In this document: positions 1 through 11,270 of the stretch, one piece after another
Layout: each line of letters opens with the position of its first letter
Numbering within the stretch: position 1 is the stretch's first letter
Assembly (NCBI GenBank): GCA_900169235.1
Contig: FWCC01000007.1
Location: 1-64,000, forward strand
DNA: 64,000 nucleotides
Origin: Zarea fungicola
Lineage: Eukaryota; Ascomycota; Sordariomycetes; Hypocreales; Cordycipitaceae
Direction: 5' to 3'
The notes under the pieces: generated by a model
Seen by the model: the letters and a program-made list of their open reading frames with translations, nothing else
What the model was told of the DNA's origin: nothing
The model's database searches: none
Made by a program: the position numbers and the translations under genes

Positions 1-498
1 GTGGGGGCGTGGCACAAGTACAATGGGGTCTAAAATGATGTGTTGCCGCAATAGATGAAATGACCCGATTTTGTTGGTGATGATGATGATGCGATAATCC
101 TAACCTGGGGGTGAGGCGGAGCCTAGATAAGCCCCCAAAGACGCCGCACTCATTCCCTGAGTTTCCTCTACGTGAACTTGATCACGCGAAATGGATAAAT
201 TGCCGACATGACTGCCGGAGAGTCGCTGCGAAATTGATCATGGAGACACAGCGGCTGTTCCTTCAACCATGACTCGGTTACTTGGACATGAAGCTTACCC
301 TTAAAAATGGTAGTAGTGTAGGCTAGGGTGGCCACAACAGGCATTTTTACCACCCCCGTGGAGGTCTCTCTTTACTACCGGTTTGACCTATTTATTCTGC
401 ATAGCCGCACCTGCTCAACGATGTATTTGAAAATAGATATTCATGTGCCAGGGCCTAATCACCTCCGCTTCCCTTCCACTTCCATTCGCGCCATCGCG
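1..498. other. Intergenic, downstream of the PI-PLC gene
   Basis: No gene was recognised here. The open frames are short and overlap on both strands. The stretch lies 3' of the minus-strand phosphodiesterase gene and should hold its 3' untranslated region. A short GATGAT run sits near 75-95. Confidence 0.5.
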
Positions 499-1965
499 TT
501 AACTGGCGGCATGACGGCGAGTACACTTGCTCGGTGGAAGCAGACTCAGAAACGTAGGGACCAAATCACTCGGTTCATCAAAAACTAGTAAAATCTCAGA
601 AAGATTTAGCACAGATGAAGAGAAAGTTCAACTTACAGTCAAACATGACAATGCCCAGGCGCTTGCCGGATTGAGTCTTGAGCCAAGGGAGAAGACGCTG
701 GTTAACACCGGTGATACTGCCGTTTCCTAGAGCCTGTCCTTCTGGTGTGTCAGGGATTGTGTTTCCAATGTTGTTGCTGGATGCAAAGCTCCAGAATAGG
801 CTGTTTGGAAGACTGTCCGCAGCCATGGCCAAATGAGCAATTGTTGCATTGTACTAGAATCTAATTAATTTCAGGTCTGCTTTCAAATCCACCTTTTTCG
901 TACCTTCACGATGATGTTCTCCTCTAAGCTGGATCCCTGGGGGGTCAGAGGCTGGTAGTAGTCTTCAATGTAAGCTGTCTCGCCTGTTGCTTGATTATAC
1001 GTGAGCGAAATGTTCGGTGACTGTAGCAAATTAGAAATCAAGTCATGTTGGAGCAGCACTAGGCCCTTGAAGAAATCTAGTTACATTGTCTGTCCAGCTG
1101 GCAGGAGAGAAGTGGACGCCAGGAATTGCTGCTTCGTATGATGGCGGTAATTGGTCAAAATCAAATCGCCTTAGTAGCGTAACCTTGCCTCTGGCCTCGC
1201 CAAGTGTGCCAATGTGATCCTTGGTTTGGAGAATGTACCTCTGCGATTGAGGAGAGGTGAGAGCATTGTACAAGAGATGCTGCACACCAGCGTCGTTCTT
1301 GCCGTGTGGCTGGGTGTTGCCCTGATACTGGAACGATAAAAAGACTGCTTCGCTGGGATGGTCGTCAAGCCACTGTTGCCCGTGCGATTAATTTTGCCAA
1401 TCCGAACAAGTAAAATTTTGGTAGCCTACCTTGTAATATCCAACTAGTACATCATCCACTGTGGCAGTCTCAGATTGCAGGCCGGGCCCATGCCAAAAGA
1501 CGAGAGTCGAGTTGGTCACGTCGAATGCATACCGCAAGTCAAAGACACGGATACCTGCATTAAGCATATCAAGGATGGAGGCCCTCTGACACCGATACCA
1601 TGTAGGATCTTGGGGCACAATTCCAGCAAGATTCGTAACATGATTCAGGGAGTTTTGCGTGGCCAAGCTATAGTTCCATGTGGCCGCATCATGAGTGCCA
1701 GGAATGTTCATGTGTGCAATGGGTAACTTATCAGGATAAGCCTTCATCCTATTTAAGCAATAGAGTTGGTATCTAGCTTTTTGAGTTATCGCATTTATCT
1801 CTGAGCTCACCATGTAGAGGTTGGATTCTGAACATTTTCGTATAAGCCAAACACAGGACTGGAATCGTCAAGGACTTTCGCTAGCGCAAGGTCCGCAAGA
1901 GAGTCTCCTGCCGCTGTAAGGGCGGCCAGGAAAATACATGATGGGAACAGCCAGCGCATCATCAT
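499..1965 (-). CDS. Secreted PI-PLC X-domain phosphodiesterase
   Basis: This is a six-exon gene for a 393-residue protein. Exons on the minus strand are 1965-1811, 1748-1430, 1372-1085, 1020-904, 853-637 and 584-499. All five introns are GT-AG and 50-64 bases long, and every junction keeps frame. Three in-frame ATGs stand together at 1965, 1962 and 1959. They precede a hydrophobic signal peptide (about residues 3-19), so secretion is likely. The fold is the PLC-like phosphodiesterase TIM barrel. The first catalytic His (about 71) lies in NIPGTHDAA, the second (about 138) in FWHGPG, and the conserved GIRVFDLRY segment lies between. This family cleaves phosphoinositides or GPI-like lipids; the true substrate is not visible. 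The C-terminal part reads GIVMFDFFDEP, a family hallmark. An earlier ATG at 2151 adds residues with no family likeness, so I did not use it. The protein ends soon after that hallmark, in a short basic tail. Confidence 0.88.
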
Positions 1966-3312
1966 CTGTGCGATTGCAGTAGGTTCTCGCCAAACTTGCG
2001 CCAGTCTGCGTGAGATGATTTGTTGAATTATTAGGGACGACGCCTGTAGCTGAAACGGAAGAACAATCTTCCGCTGCGTTGGATGCCGCGATGAGGTACA
2101 TTCTTCGTGACACCATTCAGGGGCGAAAGCCTGGCACGTGTAGCTGATCATAATCTACGAGCTACCAGACCGACCTGGCCTAGTATTGACTGAGCTATTG
2201 CTCTAGCATGGCCCTTATAATCAAAGTGAAGGATGTAAGATATTACCTTCCATAATGTTGCTTAATACTAAGTAGAGACTCCCAAACAAGTCAACCAAAT
2301 TAACTAATCAACCACAACCGCAGGGTTCTTGGCAGTACGTTCCGCGTGAGGAAGTTGTTGTATTACATGGTGCGCTAACTGTCGGCCGTCGCGACAGCGA
2401 AAGTGGAACAGGCGCTGTTACGGCGCGGTACATACTCTGTCATGTCAGCGCCGGCCATTGACAGAACCTTTGGCTTCACGGATAATTGTATGAGAAACCT
2501 CTGCAACAGTTGAAAAACCCTTTCTAGTGAAGGACTGTATTTGTTATATGTGGTACCACAGAGCTGAACGCATTGGACATGTGTGCAATACTAATTCCGA
2601 TCGTGTTTCCCAACGTCTTGAAACTTTAGAGACTGCTAGGTATAGGCACAGTATCAGTGCACACGACCATCTTCCATAGCGGGCGCGATCATTTAAGCTA
2701 TAAATCAGCCGATGAGAGATCTTACTCGATGCTGATGCTGTAGGAAATTCTGCACACGATGGTATGGTAACGCGGCGTATAACGCAAAGGCAAATTGTGT
2801 GATCCGGATAGTCAGGCGAGAGGAATAGATACTGGGTCCAGTTCCACAACGCCACCAAAGAAAAGGTGCGAGGTTGTACAACTCACCGCATACCTACCTG
2901 ATTCTGACGGGGAAGAATGTGAAACGACAAAATTGTGTAAAAGGTATTTGGTTCCTGCAAGGCCGGACAACCCACGCTTGCCACCTACCAAAACGATTTA
3001 GCGGCCAATCCCAGTTCAGATTCTACTTGGACGGGTTTCTTTTTCGCCATCCTGTCCTCAGTCGGCACTTACAGGCGTACACATAAACTCTATTTGATAG
3101 AAACTCAATCTGGATCGCCTTTTGGTGGAATAATTCCATTGGCGTAGCCAGGCAGGATTTTATTGGAAATCAGGCCAATACACAGTAGAGTGGCAAGAGG
3201 GCAAAGCGTGTCATGCCAGATTTGCTACTTTTGGGCGGTCAGGTTGTACGTCCCCGCCCCCCATACCGACTAAATAGACTTGATATAATGGTGGTTAAAA
3301 TTGGAATTATTA

Positions 3313-3431
3313 TCTTTTCCCCGTAGTGTCCTTCCCCATAATGTCTTTCCCCATAGTCTCTTTCCCCATAGCCTCTTCCCTAGTCTCTTCCCCCATAGTC
3401 ACTTCCCCTATAGTCACTTCCCCCATAATCT
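3313..3431. repeat. Degenerate minisatellite, TTCCCCATAG core
   Basis: About seven imperfect copies of a 14-18 base unit with the core TTCCCCATAGTC follow one another. The copies vary in spacer length (TCTC, TCAC, CCTC) and in C-run length. The open plus-strand frame across it encodes FPHS-type repeats only because of the unit and is not taken as a gene. Confidence 0.75.
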
Positions 3432-4631
3432 AGTTATGATTCAAGCCTGGAGTGGATGCCATGGCCATCATAATTTGCCGTCCGGGAACCCATTGCTGCA
3501 GTGCGCGGGGTGGCCCGTTCACCCTCCATGCTGTGGAGTGGTTGATCTAGTTTTGTCGATTAAGCACTTCTTTGCCATCGTACCGCAGTAAATACCTTTG
3601 CTCCTTTTTGCCGAGCTTACCGAGTTTGCCGTTTTTGGCACCTGTTATTGCCTTTGCGGGGATTTCCGGCTCAGAAAGTTGGTATTCTTGCTCGGTAGCC
3701 ACGCCACTCTCAGCCTCTGTTTTCAGCCTCCTCAAAGGCCCTTCCCTGGGTAGGGTGAGGATGGAAACACAGAGGAAGGACCGCGGGGTAGCAGCCAATC
3801 GGGCTACAGGTGCCAAGCTTTATTTAAGCTTATCTTACCAGGGGACTCGTCTTGGGGTCAGGCTCCAGCCTTGGCAGGTGGCTTGCATGGAAAGACGTCT
3901 GGTCGCATTTTTCAACGGGGATTTGGCGTTTGGCAGGGATGACGATTTGTGCGGCACGCCATTTAGAGTTTGTGGAGAGTCAGAATGGCTCCGGTGCGCG
4001 TCTAGAAGGTGAGATGGGGAGCGTAGATGTCTAGATAGTAAGTGGCACCTCATACGTCTCTCCATTTTGACCGATGCGCTGCTCGGTTTTTCTTTTTTTT
4101 TTCTTGTTCTTTTGTCCTCTTTCCGGCTGTTTTACTTTGTCGCTTGTTCTTGGAATTTATATGGCCAATGTTGATGGGCGCCACGGCCAAGCCGGCGTCG
4201 GCTCGGTGAGAACAGGGACGTCCAGGACGGGCGTCACACCTAATTCGATCATGAATTCCCCATTGCTCTGTAGTTACTGGATGGCCTTCCAGAAAATAAA
4301 ATACTCCACACAACTGGCGGAACAATTCGGCCTTGGCTTCTTACCCCAAGAGCAAAAATACGCTCATCCCCGCATCTTCCCTGTTGCAGCCCTCTTCGCT
4401 CTCCGACTGGGGGCGATTCATTTGACAGGTTCGAGGCCTCAGCCACGTCTTGGCCACCGTTCGAACATCAGGCAAAACAACTTTATCCCTCCTTCCTGGC
4501 CCTGTTTGATACTTTTTGGCACTTTTTATGTGCGGGGGATATTTTATGTAGAACGGATTTTGTTACCACACTTCATGATTGGTCTCAATCTAAGTCTTGG
4601 CTGCTCTTGGGTTCTATTTAGGGCTTTTACA

Positions 4632-4638
4632 TATAAAA
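4632..4638 (+). promoter_or_regulatory. Candidate TATA box of the permease gene
   Basis: TATAAAA stands about 165 bases upstream of the permease ATG, followed by a pyrimidine-rich stretch (TCTCTTCTCCCC), a common promoter layout in filamentous fungi. Position and sequence are the only evidence. Confidence 0.4.
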
Positions 4639-4802
4639 GGAAGAAGCACCGCTGCGTAACATGATACTTTTCTCTTCTCCCCAGAGGCCATTTACAGCTA
4701 CTCCTTTGCACTTGGATTTGCATTCGGCTGTCAGATATACAACCTCCCACTGCTTATTCCCCTGTCATTCTTCATCCTCGAGCACATTTCAAGTCCACCT
4801 CA

Positions 4803-6512
4803 ATGGCTCGCGCAGAGAAAAATGGAGCCGAGATTTTTGAGGATGAGAATCCTCAGAAGCCAGTTCCCCAGGTCGAAAAGGTCGATTATTCCGGTGCCCA
4901 TGAGAAGACGGACCCAAAGGAAATTGCCCTTGTGAAGAAGCTAGACCGATGGATCATGGTAAGCGTGCTGTTTGTGGATGCCAGAGCTTTAGAATTATGT
5001 ACTAACGAGAAATTGCAGCCAATGCTTTGGTCCATGTACTGGCTCAACTATCTGGACAGAAATGCCATTGCCTTGGCGCGTCTCAACGACCTTGAAGAGG
5101 ATCTCAACCTCACCAGTACAGGTATAGCGGCCACTCCCGGGCCTAAATGCTCATCTTTCGTTATGGAATATGCTTACACAAGAGTTTTCTTTTTCAGAAT
5201 ACCAAACTTGTGTATCCATTCTCTTCGTCGGTTACATCATCGGACAAGTGCCATCCAACATGTTTCTCACACGCACTCGCCCAAGTCGCTACATGGTAAG
5301 GCGATCTTCTGCCACCTTGACACGCTGCGAACTTGGCCATCTAATCACTGTTCGCTCAATAGGGAATCATGATGATGCTGTGGGCTGTTGTGAGTGCCCT
5401 CACTGCCGTCTCAAAAGACTACGTCGGTCTTCTTCTCACGCGCTTTTTCCTTGGCGTCACCGAGGCCCCCTACTACCCGGGTGCTGTCTACCTTCTCTCC
5501 ATCTTCTACACGCGCAAGGAAGTTGCTACGCGCATTGCTATTCTCTACACGGGTAATATCCTGGCTACTGCCTTTGCGGGGCTTATCGCGGCGGGCATCT
5601 TTCACGGCATGGACGGTGCCGGCGGTCTCGCTGGCTGGAAGTGGCTCTTTATCCTGCAGGGCGCTGTCACGTTCGTCATTGCCGTCGTTGGGTTTTTCCT
5701 GCTCCCAGATTTCCCACTTACAACGTGGTGGCTGACTCAAGAAGAGAGGGATCTGGCATACAACCGCATGGAACTTGATACTGTCGCCAACAAGGGCGAG
5801 ACAAGCACCTGGAACGGCTTCAAACAGGCCGCTAAAGATCCGATGGTGTGGATCTTTTGCGCCATGGCACACATGCATCTTGCTGCCAATGGCTTTAAGA
5901 ATTTTGTAAGACTGGGATTCATTATAGCTTGGACCAAACTTGCGCTCATTTCTAATCATGCAACTTGTGCTTTAGTTTCCCACTGTCGTTCAGACCCTCA
6001 AGTTCAACACCACGATTACTTTGGTGCTCACTTGCCCTCCTTACCTCATCGCTGGTGCCATCACCATATTGGTATCCTGGTCATCGGGGCGCTTCAACGA
6101 GAGAACCTGGCACATTACCATCTCCAAAGCTGTGGCGGTGGTTGGATTCGTTGCCGCCGCCGCGACGCTCAACACCGTCGGCCGCTACATCTCCATGGTT
6201 GTTTTCACGATTGGCACGTATGGTGTCAACAGTCTCATCCTCGGCTGGTGTGGTAGCGTGTGCGGGCAGACCAAGGAGAAAAAGGCAGTCGCGATTAGCA
6301 TGGTGACGATGATTATGAATGTCAGCTTCATCTGGACGCCGTACCTGTGGCCCAAGAGCGATGGCCCACGGTACGCGACGGCCATGGCGAGCAGTGCTGC
6401 TTTTAGCATTGCCACGGCACTTCTAGCGTGGTGGGCCAAGTTTATCATGCTCCGACGTAACAGGAAGCTGAGGGCGAGCGATGATGAGACGATTAACTTT
6501 TACGTCTACTAA
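4803..6512 (+). CDS. MFS permease, Dal5/allantoate permease family
   Basis: A five-exon gene encodes a 478-residue membrane transporter. Exons are 4803-4958, 5019-5121, 5198-5295, 5363-5905 and 5976-6512; introns are 60-76 bases with GT-AG ends, and the frame is kept throughout. The hydrophilic first 50 residues end in a charged KKLDRWIM segment. After that come the family features: the first membrane helix with WLNYLDRNAIALARL, the second with YIIGQVPSNM, and a substrate-path helix with RFFLGVTEAPYYPG. A later half contains FNTTITLVLTCPPY and ends in a short cytosolic tail. This anion:cation symporter family (TC 2.A.1.14) carries allantoate, ureidosuccinate, nicotinate, pantothenate, biotin-type vitamins and similar carboxylates. 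Nothing in the sequence fixes the substrate. Length agrees with the family, though the N-terminal tail is on the short side. No linked catabolic gene is seen. Confidence 0.93.
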
Positions 6513-8884
6513 ACGAATGGTGATGCGAGTTTGTGACGACCCGTGTTATGGTCCAGATATGTGGATTAGCAACATGTCTCGGTGGGAGAGACCGTATTCT
6601 CCCGTCAATTGTCCATGTTCAGTATGGAGTAACTAGTTACAAATTGAATCTGTCTGTTGACTTGCATTGGCGCAATTTAACCACGAAGAAGCGTGCCCAT
6701 CATGTAATTACACGCAGTCGGAGTGTTTTATAATTGATCCCAATCTGAGTGCGATGTCTGGATTGGAATGAATACATGTCGTTTTAATACAGTGTCAAAT
6801 TTTAAAGAATAGAGAGCGGTTGCTGATAAAGATGCGATTTTTGGGCTCAAAACCGACGGCAAGTCGTCAAAGTAAGCTGTGATCATTGTGCTTTAAATTG
6901 AGTGCTTCCCATGTGCGCAAGCATTCACAGGTAGTCATCGCTGCAATTTTTTAATACTACCGCCATAGCGTCAGTACGTGGCTCACAGATGCTGAGTTCT
7001 GCCCCATGCCTTCTGCTGCTTCCAGAAGGGAGGACAGTGGAGTGACGGGGATTAACTGTCGTTCACTAGCCTCCAGAGACAGATGTTGCCCAAGTTGCAA
7101 GCTCTTAGGTGTGCAAGCCAACTGCTGACCTTGGAATGTACCAATCGCTTGTTAGTTGCGCAGCCACAACGTATGGCAGCTTTCAGCCCAGGACTGCCGA
7201 TGAGAAATGGGCTGCTTGAACTTGTCGATGGTCTGGGCACACGTAGGTGCTGCATATAGCTTTCTACATTAGAAATATATCCGCAATCACCCGAAGGATG
7301 GTATGTCCCCAAGCACGGCAATTAATCACGGATGTGATCCTTGCCTGCCGTAGGTGGCGACTGATTCGCATCATTGATACTATGCTTGTAGGTTTCGTTT
7401 AAGCAGGACTGCTGGCCCCTGTAGGAAAGGTCTCCTCAACTAGTTACTTGATAGTAATAAGTGCAATCAGCACCCCCTAGCCCTTACACCCCACGGACCA
7501 GACAATACCTAACCTCAGACATTTCGACAGGGAGCATAATCAAAACTGCAGCTGCGTTCGGGATCCCCTCTCTTCGCAAACAAAAAAAAATTACCGACTG
7601 CTTATTAGCCAAGCCTTTTGGGTGGCTTTGTGGCGTTTTGCTGCACATGAATTTCCTCCGCCGAAGCTGCCAGCATGCGGAGTACGCGAGGAGCTCATGC
7701 TTGGCGCACTGGTCTCGTCTCGAATCGCTCTTGGCACATGGCGGCGCAGCACTGTTCCAAGACACGGCAAATAGATGGTGGCTGGCCTGTCTCTGTCTTG
7801 GACCACGTAATAAAGGTAGTATGTACATGACGGTAATTAGCACAAGTCTACTCCGTAGAGGCCTGAAATTTACCTAACGGGTTTGAAAAATTCCGAATAA
7901 CTAGTCAAGTCTCTGGTGATGTTGATATTGCTAGCAAATTACTTGTTGCTAGTGATTTACTTGGCTTTATTGTTAGTTGCTAACTTGGCTTCAAGCAAGA
8001 ATTCAATTTTCGTCCCTAAAAGTAACCTTGATTATATATTATACAAATTAGGAAAGGCGCAAGGTAATTTGGCCAACAAGCACGCACGACTTTGTCAGTG
8101 AAGCTTTTGGTTAGCTGGTGAAATGCTCTAACTTAGTTAAAGCTGACGTGCCCCAAACCCAAGATGTCAGCACCAACAAGCTGCACTGTGGCCTGTGGGC
8201 ATAGCTCATGTTGGCTTGTGCAAAGGTTGAAGGAGTCAGAATTAAATGTGCTGAGCCCGGATGCTTTGATTTTTTTAACATTTGAGAGCGTCGGATCCTT
8301 GGGATGATTTTTCGACATTGGAGACCATCCGCGAAATTATCTGAGTTTGTTTCTGGTTGACCAACCGATCGCCGAAATGTCTGCCTTGAAGACACTGGAG
8401 TGCGTCTTTGCAAAAGGTGGCCCAGCCTATACCCTGTAGGCATGATTTGTTTGCAACATTTCCAGTTCTGATGCTCCAACTGGCAACAGATGGCTGTTAA
8501 CCCTTCTTTGAGCGTTAACTGGGAAATAAATACTGCTTAGAATCGTAGTTTGAGTACATTGCTTGATTTATTGCTGCTCTTTGTGAGGGCCGAACTTGTA
8601 CAATTGTGCTTGGTGTTTTGTTGTCTATCTTGCCGCCACTTTAACGTTGGTCCGAGTTGGTAAACAACCAGCCTTGTCTATTATATGTCGGAATGCAATT
8701 ATGCTTTTATTTCGCTGGCGAATTATCACTGGCAAAAATCTTTTGAGCGAGCGCGAAATTGATATGTAACACAGGCTAAAAACCCGTACTTCTTAACCCT
8801 AGCTGACCAAGAATAGTTTGCGAGAAAACTACCCGTTGTACATGAAAGATCCTTAAAATTTGATACATGCTAGTTTAATTTAGC
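6513..8884. other. Intergenic, no gene recognised
   Basis: About 2.4 kb without a convincing gene. Small overlapping frames at 7460-7880 and 8111-8480 have no family likeness and no clear intron signals. The minus frame 8133-8318 has two Cys and a hydrophobic end but is too short to interpret. Confidence 0.5.
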
Positions 8885-9268
8885 TCACCTCTCATCTCCC
8901 GCTTCTAATTCCGGCACAGGAGCTCCCTCGACCTCGTGGTCATGATCATGCTCAGCTCTCTTGTTGCATCTGGGGCACGCGAAGTGCGAAACACATTTGC
9001 AGTACAGGCCGCACTGGTATAGATAGCTGTGGAATTGCAAATTGCCAGTGAATAATTCACAGTAGTATCCAAATGGCCGGTGTGTGCAGATCTCCTCATA
9101 GTAGAAATCACAGTGTATGTCATACTCCTCAATATCAGTAACTGGACCTTTAGAAGGCCCGGCATTCGATGTCGAGTTCGACGAGCCCACAGGCATACTT
9201 GCTGCAAATGCCTGTGAGAGCAAGGCCAATGAGACTAGAATTGTGCTTGTTAATAATAACGTCTTCTT
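8885..9268 (-). CDS. Cysteine-rich secreted-type protein frame lacking an ATG
   Basis: The frame is intact for about 128 codons and ends in TGA at 8885. Its first 20 codons spell a classic fungal signal peptide: two lysines, a run of Leu/Thr/Ser/Val, and a cleavage-like Ala-Phe-Ala-Ala. No ATG precedes it, however. An AAG codon sits where the start is expected (9268-9266 or 9265-9263), with an in-frame TGA at 9277-9275. The first ATG on the strand (in the Ser-Met-Pro-Val stretch) lies beyond the signal peptide. The mature part has eight Cys, including YEEIC, GYYCE, a YQCGLYCKC cluster and ACPRC, and then an acidic/His tail (HDHDHEVEG). A good TATA box (9454-9447) supports a once-active gene. 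It may be a recent start-loss pseudogene, may use a non-AUG start, or may contain a base error. No homologous family was recognised. Confidence 0.4.
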   Translation of the reverse strand, partial: KKTLLLTSTILVSLALLSQAFAASMPVGSSNSTSNAGPSKGPVTDIEEYDIHCDFYYEEICTHRPFGYYCELFTGNLQFHSYLYQCGLYCKCVSHFACPRCNKRAEHDHDHEVEGAPVPELEAGDER

Positions 9269-9446
9269 TCCTTCTCAGTCTATGGCTGAGGCTGAGGACG
9301 AATCGGTGAAGTGGGTAAAAATACCAGAGATGAGCAGCTTCGTATTGGCAATGGAATTAATGGCGAGAAAGAACTTTGAAAATGATTTAGATCCAAGACC
9401 TTGCTATATAGTGTAGAATAAAGACAGCCGTAGGGCCGAAAGATGC

Positions 9447-9454
9447 CTTTTATA
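9447..9454 (-). promoter_or_regulatory. Candidate TATA box of the cysteine-rich frame
   Basis: TATAAAAG on the minus strand lies about 180 bases upstream of the expected start of the cysteine-rich secreted-type frame. A second TATATAG lies nearer, around 9410. Confidence 0.45.
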
Positions 9455-9922
9455 TCAAAATATATCGGCACTTGTTGTTTTTGATGCTATACATGTTTTG
9501 GTGGATACTCTAGAAGAGCATCCATAATCGCATAAATTGCTTCAAGCCAAGGTAAGCCGAGTAGATTCTAAAGTAAGAATGGCTACATTGTCAAGAGTGC
9601 GTTTTCCATTACTTGTGCCGTGAAAACTGACCTCGCTCTTTGAGAGGATGGAGGCGGCGTCCAATGACAATGCACGGTTTTGACCACCACAAGTAGCGAT
9701 TGTAGTCTAAAGGGGCCAAAAAGCTCGATAAAAGTCTGCATGTCATCAACAGTGCCCTCAAGAAAGTCTAATATCCATTCGGCATTGACTATCCCTGCGG
9801 TTCACAGAGCTGACTGAGGCATTTGGGTAAGCGCTATGTCAGCCCTATTCTATCGTTCATACGGGGCTGTCGGGAAGAAACTGCCGATTTCGATACCAGT
9901 GGGGAGACATATCTAAATCTCG

Positions 9923-10025
9923 TAGTATATTTCCACATCTGGCTTGATAGAACCCGATGTCTCGGCGAACACCCATTGCCACAGTATAGTCGGGCATTCT
10001 TTGTTGGGAAAGGCTTTGGCTTGCA
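9923..10025. repeat. Diverged direct repeat, copy A
   Basis: This segment shares many short blocks, in the same order, with 10199-10310: an ACATCTGGCT-like block, a CCCGATGTCTCGGC-like block, a GGGCATTCTTTG-like block and a TTGCAA/TTGCAG end. Several differences are C/T or G/A changes, as expected if a repeat was altered by RIP. It probably comes from an old mobile element, but no terminal inverted repeat or coding remnant was seen. Confidence 0.5.
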
Positions 10026-10198
10026 AACCTAGCCATGATTACTTTCTTAATCTAGTAATATATTCTTATATCTAACTTGGTAGAGTAATATCTAAATGAA
10101 CACTACAATTGCTAAATAAATTGGCAGGGGTTTTTTTTTTTTTTGCCACGATAGACTTCAGACATGGCTTCTAAACTACGATTACTGGCCCAATTTAG

Positions 10199-10310
10199 TA
10201 GTGTATAGCCATATCTGGCTCAATAGGCCCGATGTCCCGGCTATCGGCACTGTTGCTAGACTGATGGCCGAGAATTCTTTGCTATGATGGGCTCGAGAGT
10301 TGACTTGCAG
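10199..10310. repeat. Diverged direct repeat, copy B
   Basis: Partner of copy A about 275 bases away, in the same orientation. The shared blocks are ATATCTGGCT, CCCGATGTCCCGGC, GAGAATTCTTTG and a TTGCAG end. Identity falls between the blocks and the lengths differ, so the duplication is old. Confidence 0.5.
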
Positions 10311-11270
10311 CTCCATTGAGTCTGACGACAAGCTTCAGCTACATTCATGAGGCTGTTGCGGGGTTTGGAAGGTTCCATGGTATGAGCCCCTGCCAGGAGA
10401 ACACCCACTCCAAGGACGGACCATGAAGAAGTCGGCCCTTTATTTATTTATTATTTTCTTCTTTTTTTACACTATCAAACCCTGGCGGGCCTTGTTCTTT
10501 CCCAGGTCATCCAATTTTAATCTCGGGCTTTGAGAAATTGCAGCGGAACCTATGGCGGTTTCCAGCTTGCCCACTTCAAGCACATCCCATTTCCTCAGTT
10601 TTTCTCAAAGGTGATGGGGACGTGCTTTTATTTTCTTGGCGGGCGCAACATATGCACCTAGGCACGGCAAACGATGGTGGCTGGACTTGGCACTCTGGTC
10701 GGGCACACAAGGAGAAGAAGAATTAACATACCGCAGCAACTGCCGTAATTACCGTATTTACCGCTTTTCCGACACGGAAAAAAAAAATCTTGGCAGTCGA
10801 CATGTTTGGTGGCTACCGTTCCCCTAGTTATGCAAAGCGATATTGACAATAGCAACCTTGCTCTATGCTGGGGACTGGGACAGCCATGAGTCGTACCGGG
10901 CTGGGCGGTGAAGCAGCGGGTTGCGGGTGTAAATCCAATACAGCTAATTTCGATTTACTTTGCGTTTCGTTTTATGCTGCTACCAAAGTCCACGCCGCGG
11001 AATGTACGCGATGGCTGGATGCGTGCTGTATGGCGTCTAGACAAAGCCTCTTGTCTGGGGCAGGACTCCAACCAGGCAAGAGAGCACAGTGCGCCAGCGG
11101 TTCATTAGGGGGATGCAGAGATGAAAAATCAACAGTGGACTCGGATATTGTTTATTGCAGTTGATTAATAACCAGTCAATACTAGCCTGTTAACATCTCT
11201 TCCCTCTGTCTCTGTCTGTCGCTGTCTCTCTCTCTTTTTCTTCCTTGAAACAAGAATAGGGGACAAACTC

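Larger units (their letters stand above)
1966..4802. other. Gene-poor intergenic region
   Basis: No gene could be supported between the phosphodiesterase (minus) and the permease (plus), which are divergent here. The longest frames (plus 3572-4012 and plus 4074-4664) resemble no family and have low-complexity starts. A degenerate TTCCCCATAG tandem array lies at about 3313-3431, and a TATA-like element at 4632. The rest may be promoter sequence and old decayed DNA. Confidence 0.5.
9269..11270. other. Intergenic with decayed repeats
   Basis: No gene was recognised. It contains the promoter of the cysteine-rich frame, a diverged direct repeat (9923-10025 and 10199-10310), a T-run near 10131-10144, and a CT/GT-rich simple stretch near 11205-11240 just 3' of the monooxygenase gene. 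Confidence 0.5.

Noticed and set aside
1966..2151. N-terminal extension of the PI-PLC from the ATG at 2151
   Set aside because: It lacks family likeness and would bury the signal peptide that begins at 1965-1959.
4074..4664. Plus-strand frame of 196 codons upstream of the permease
   Set aside because: The opening is a Phe run caused by T-runs, there is no family likeness, and it covers the permease promoter and its TATA box.
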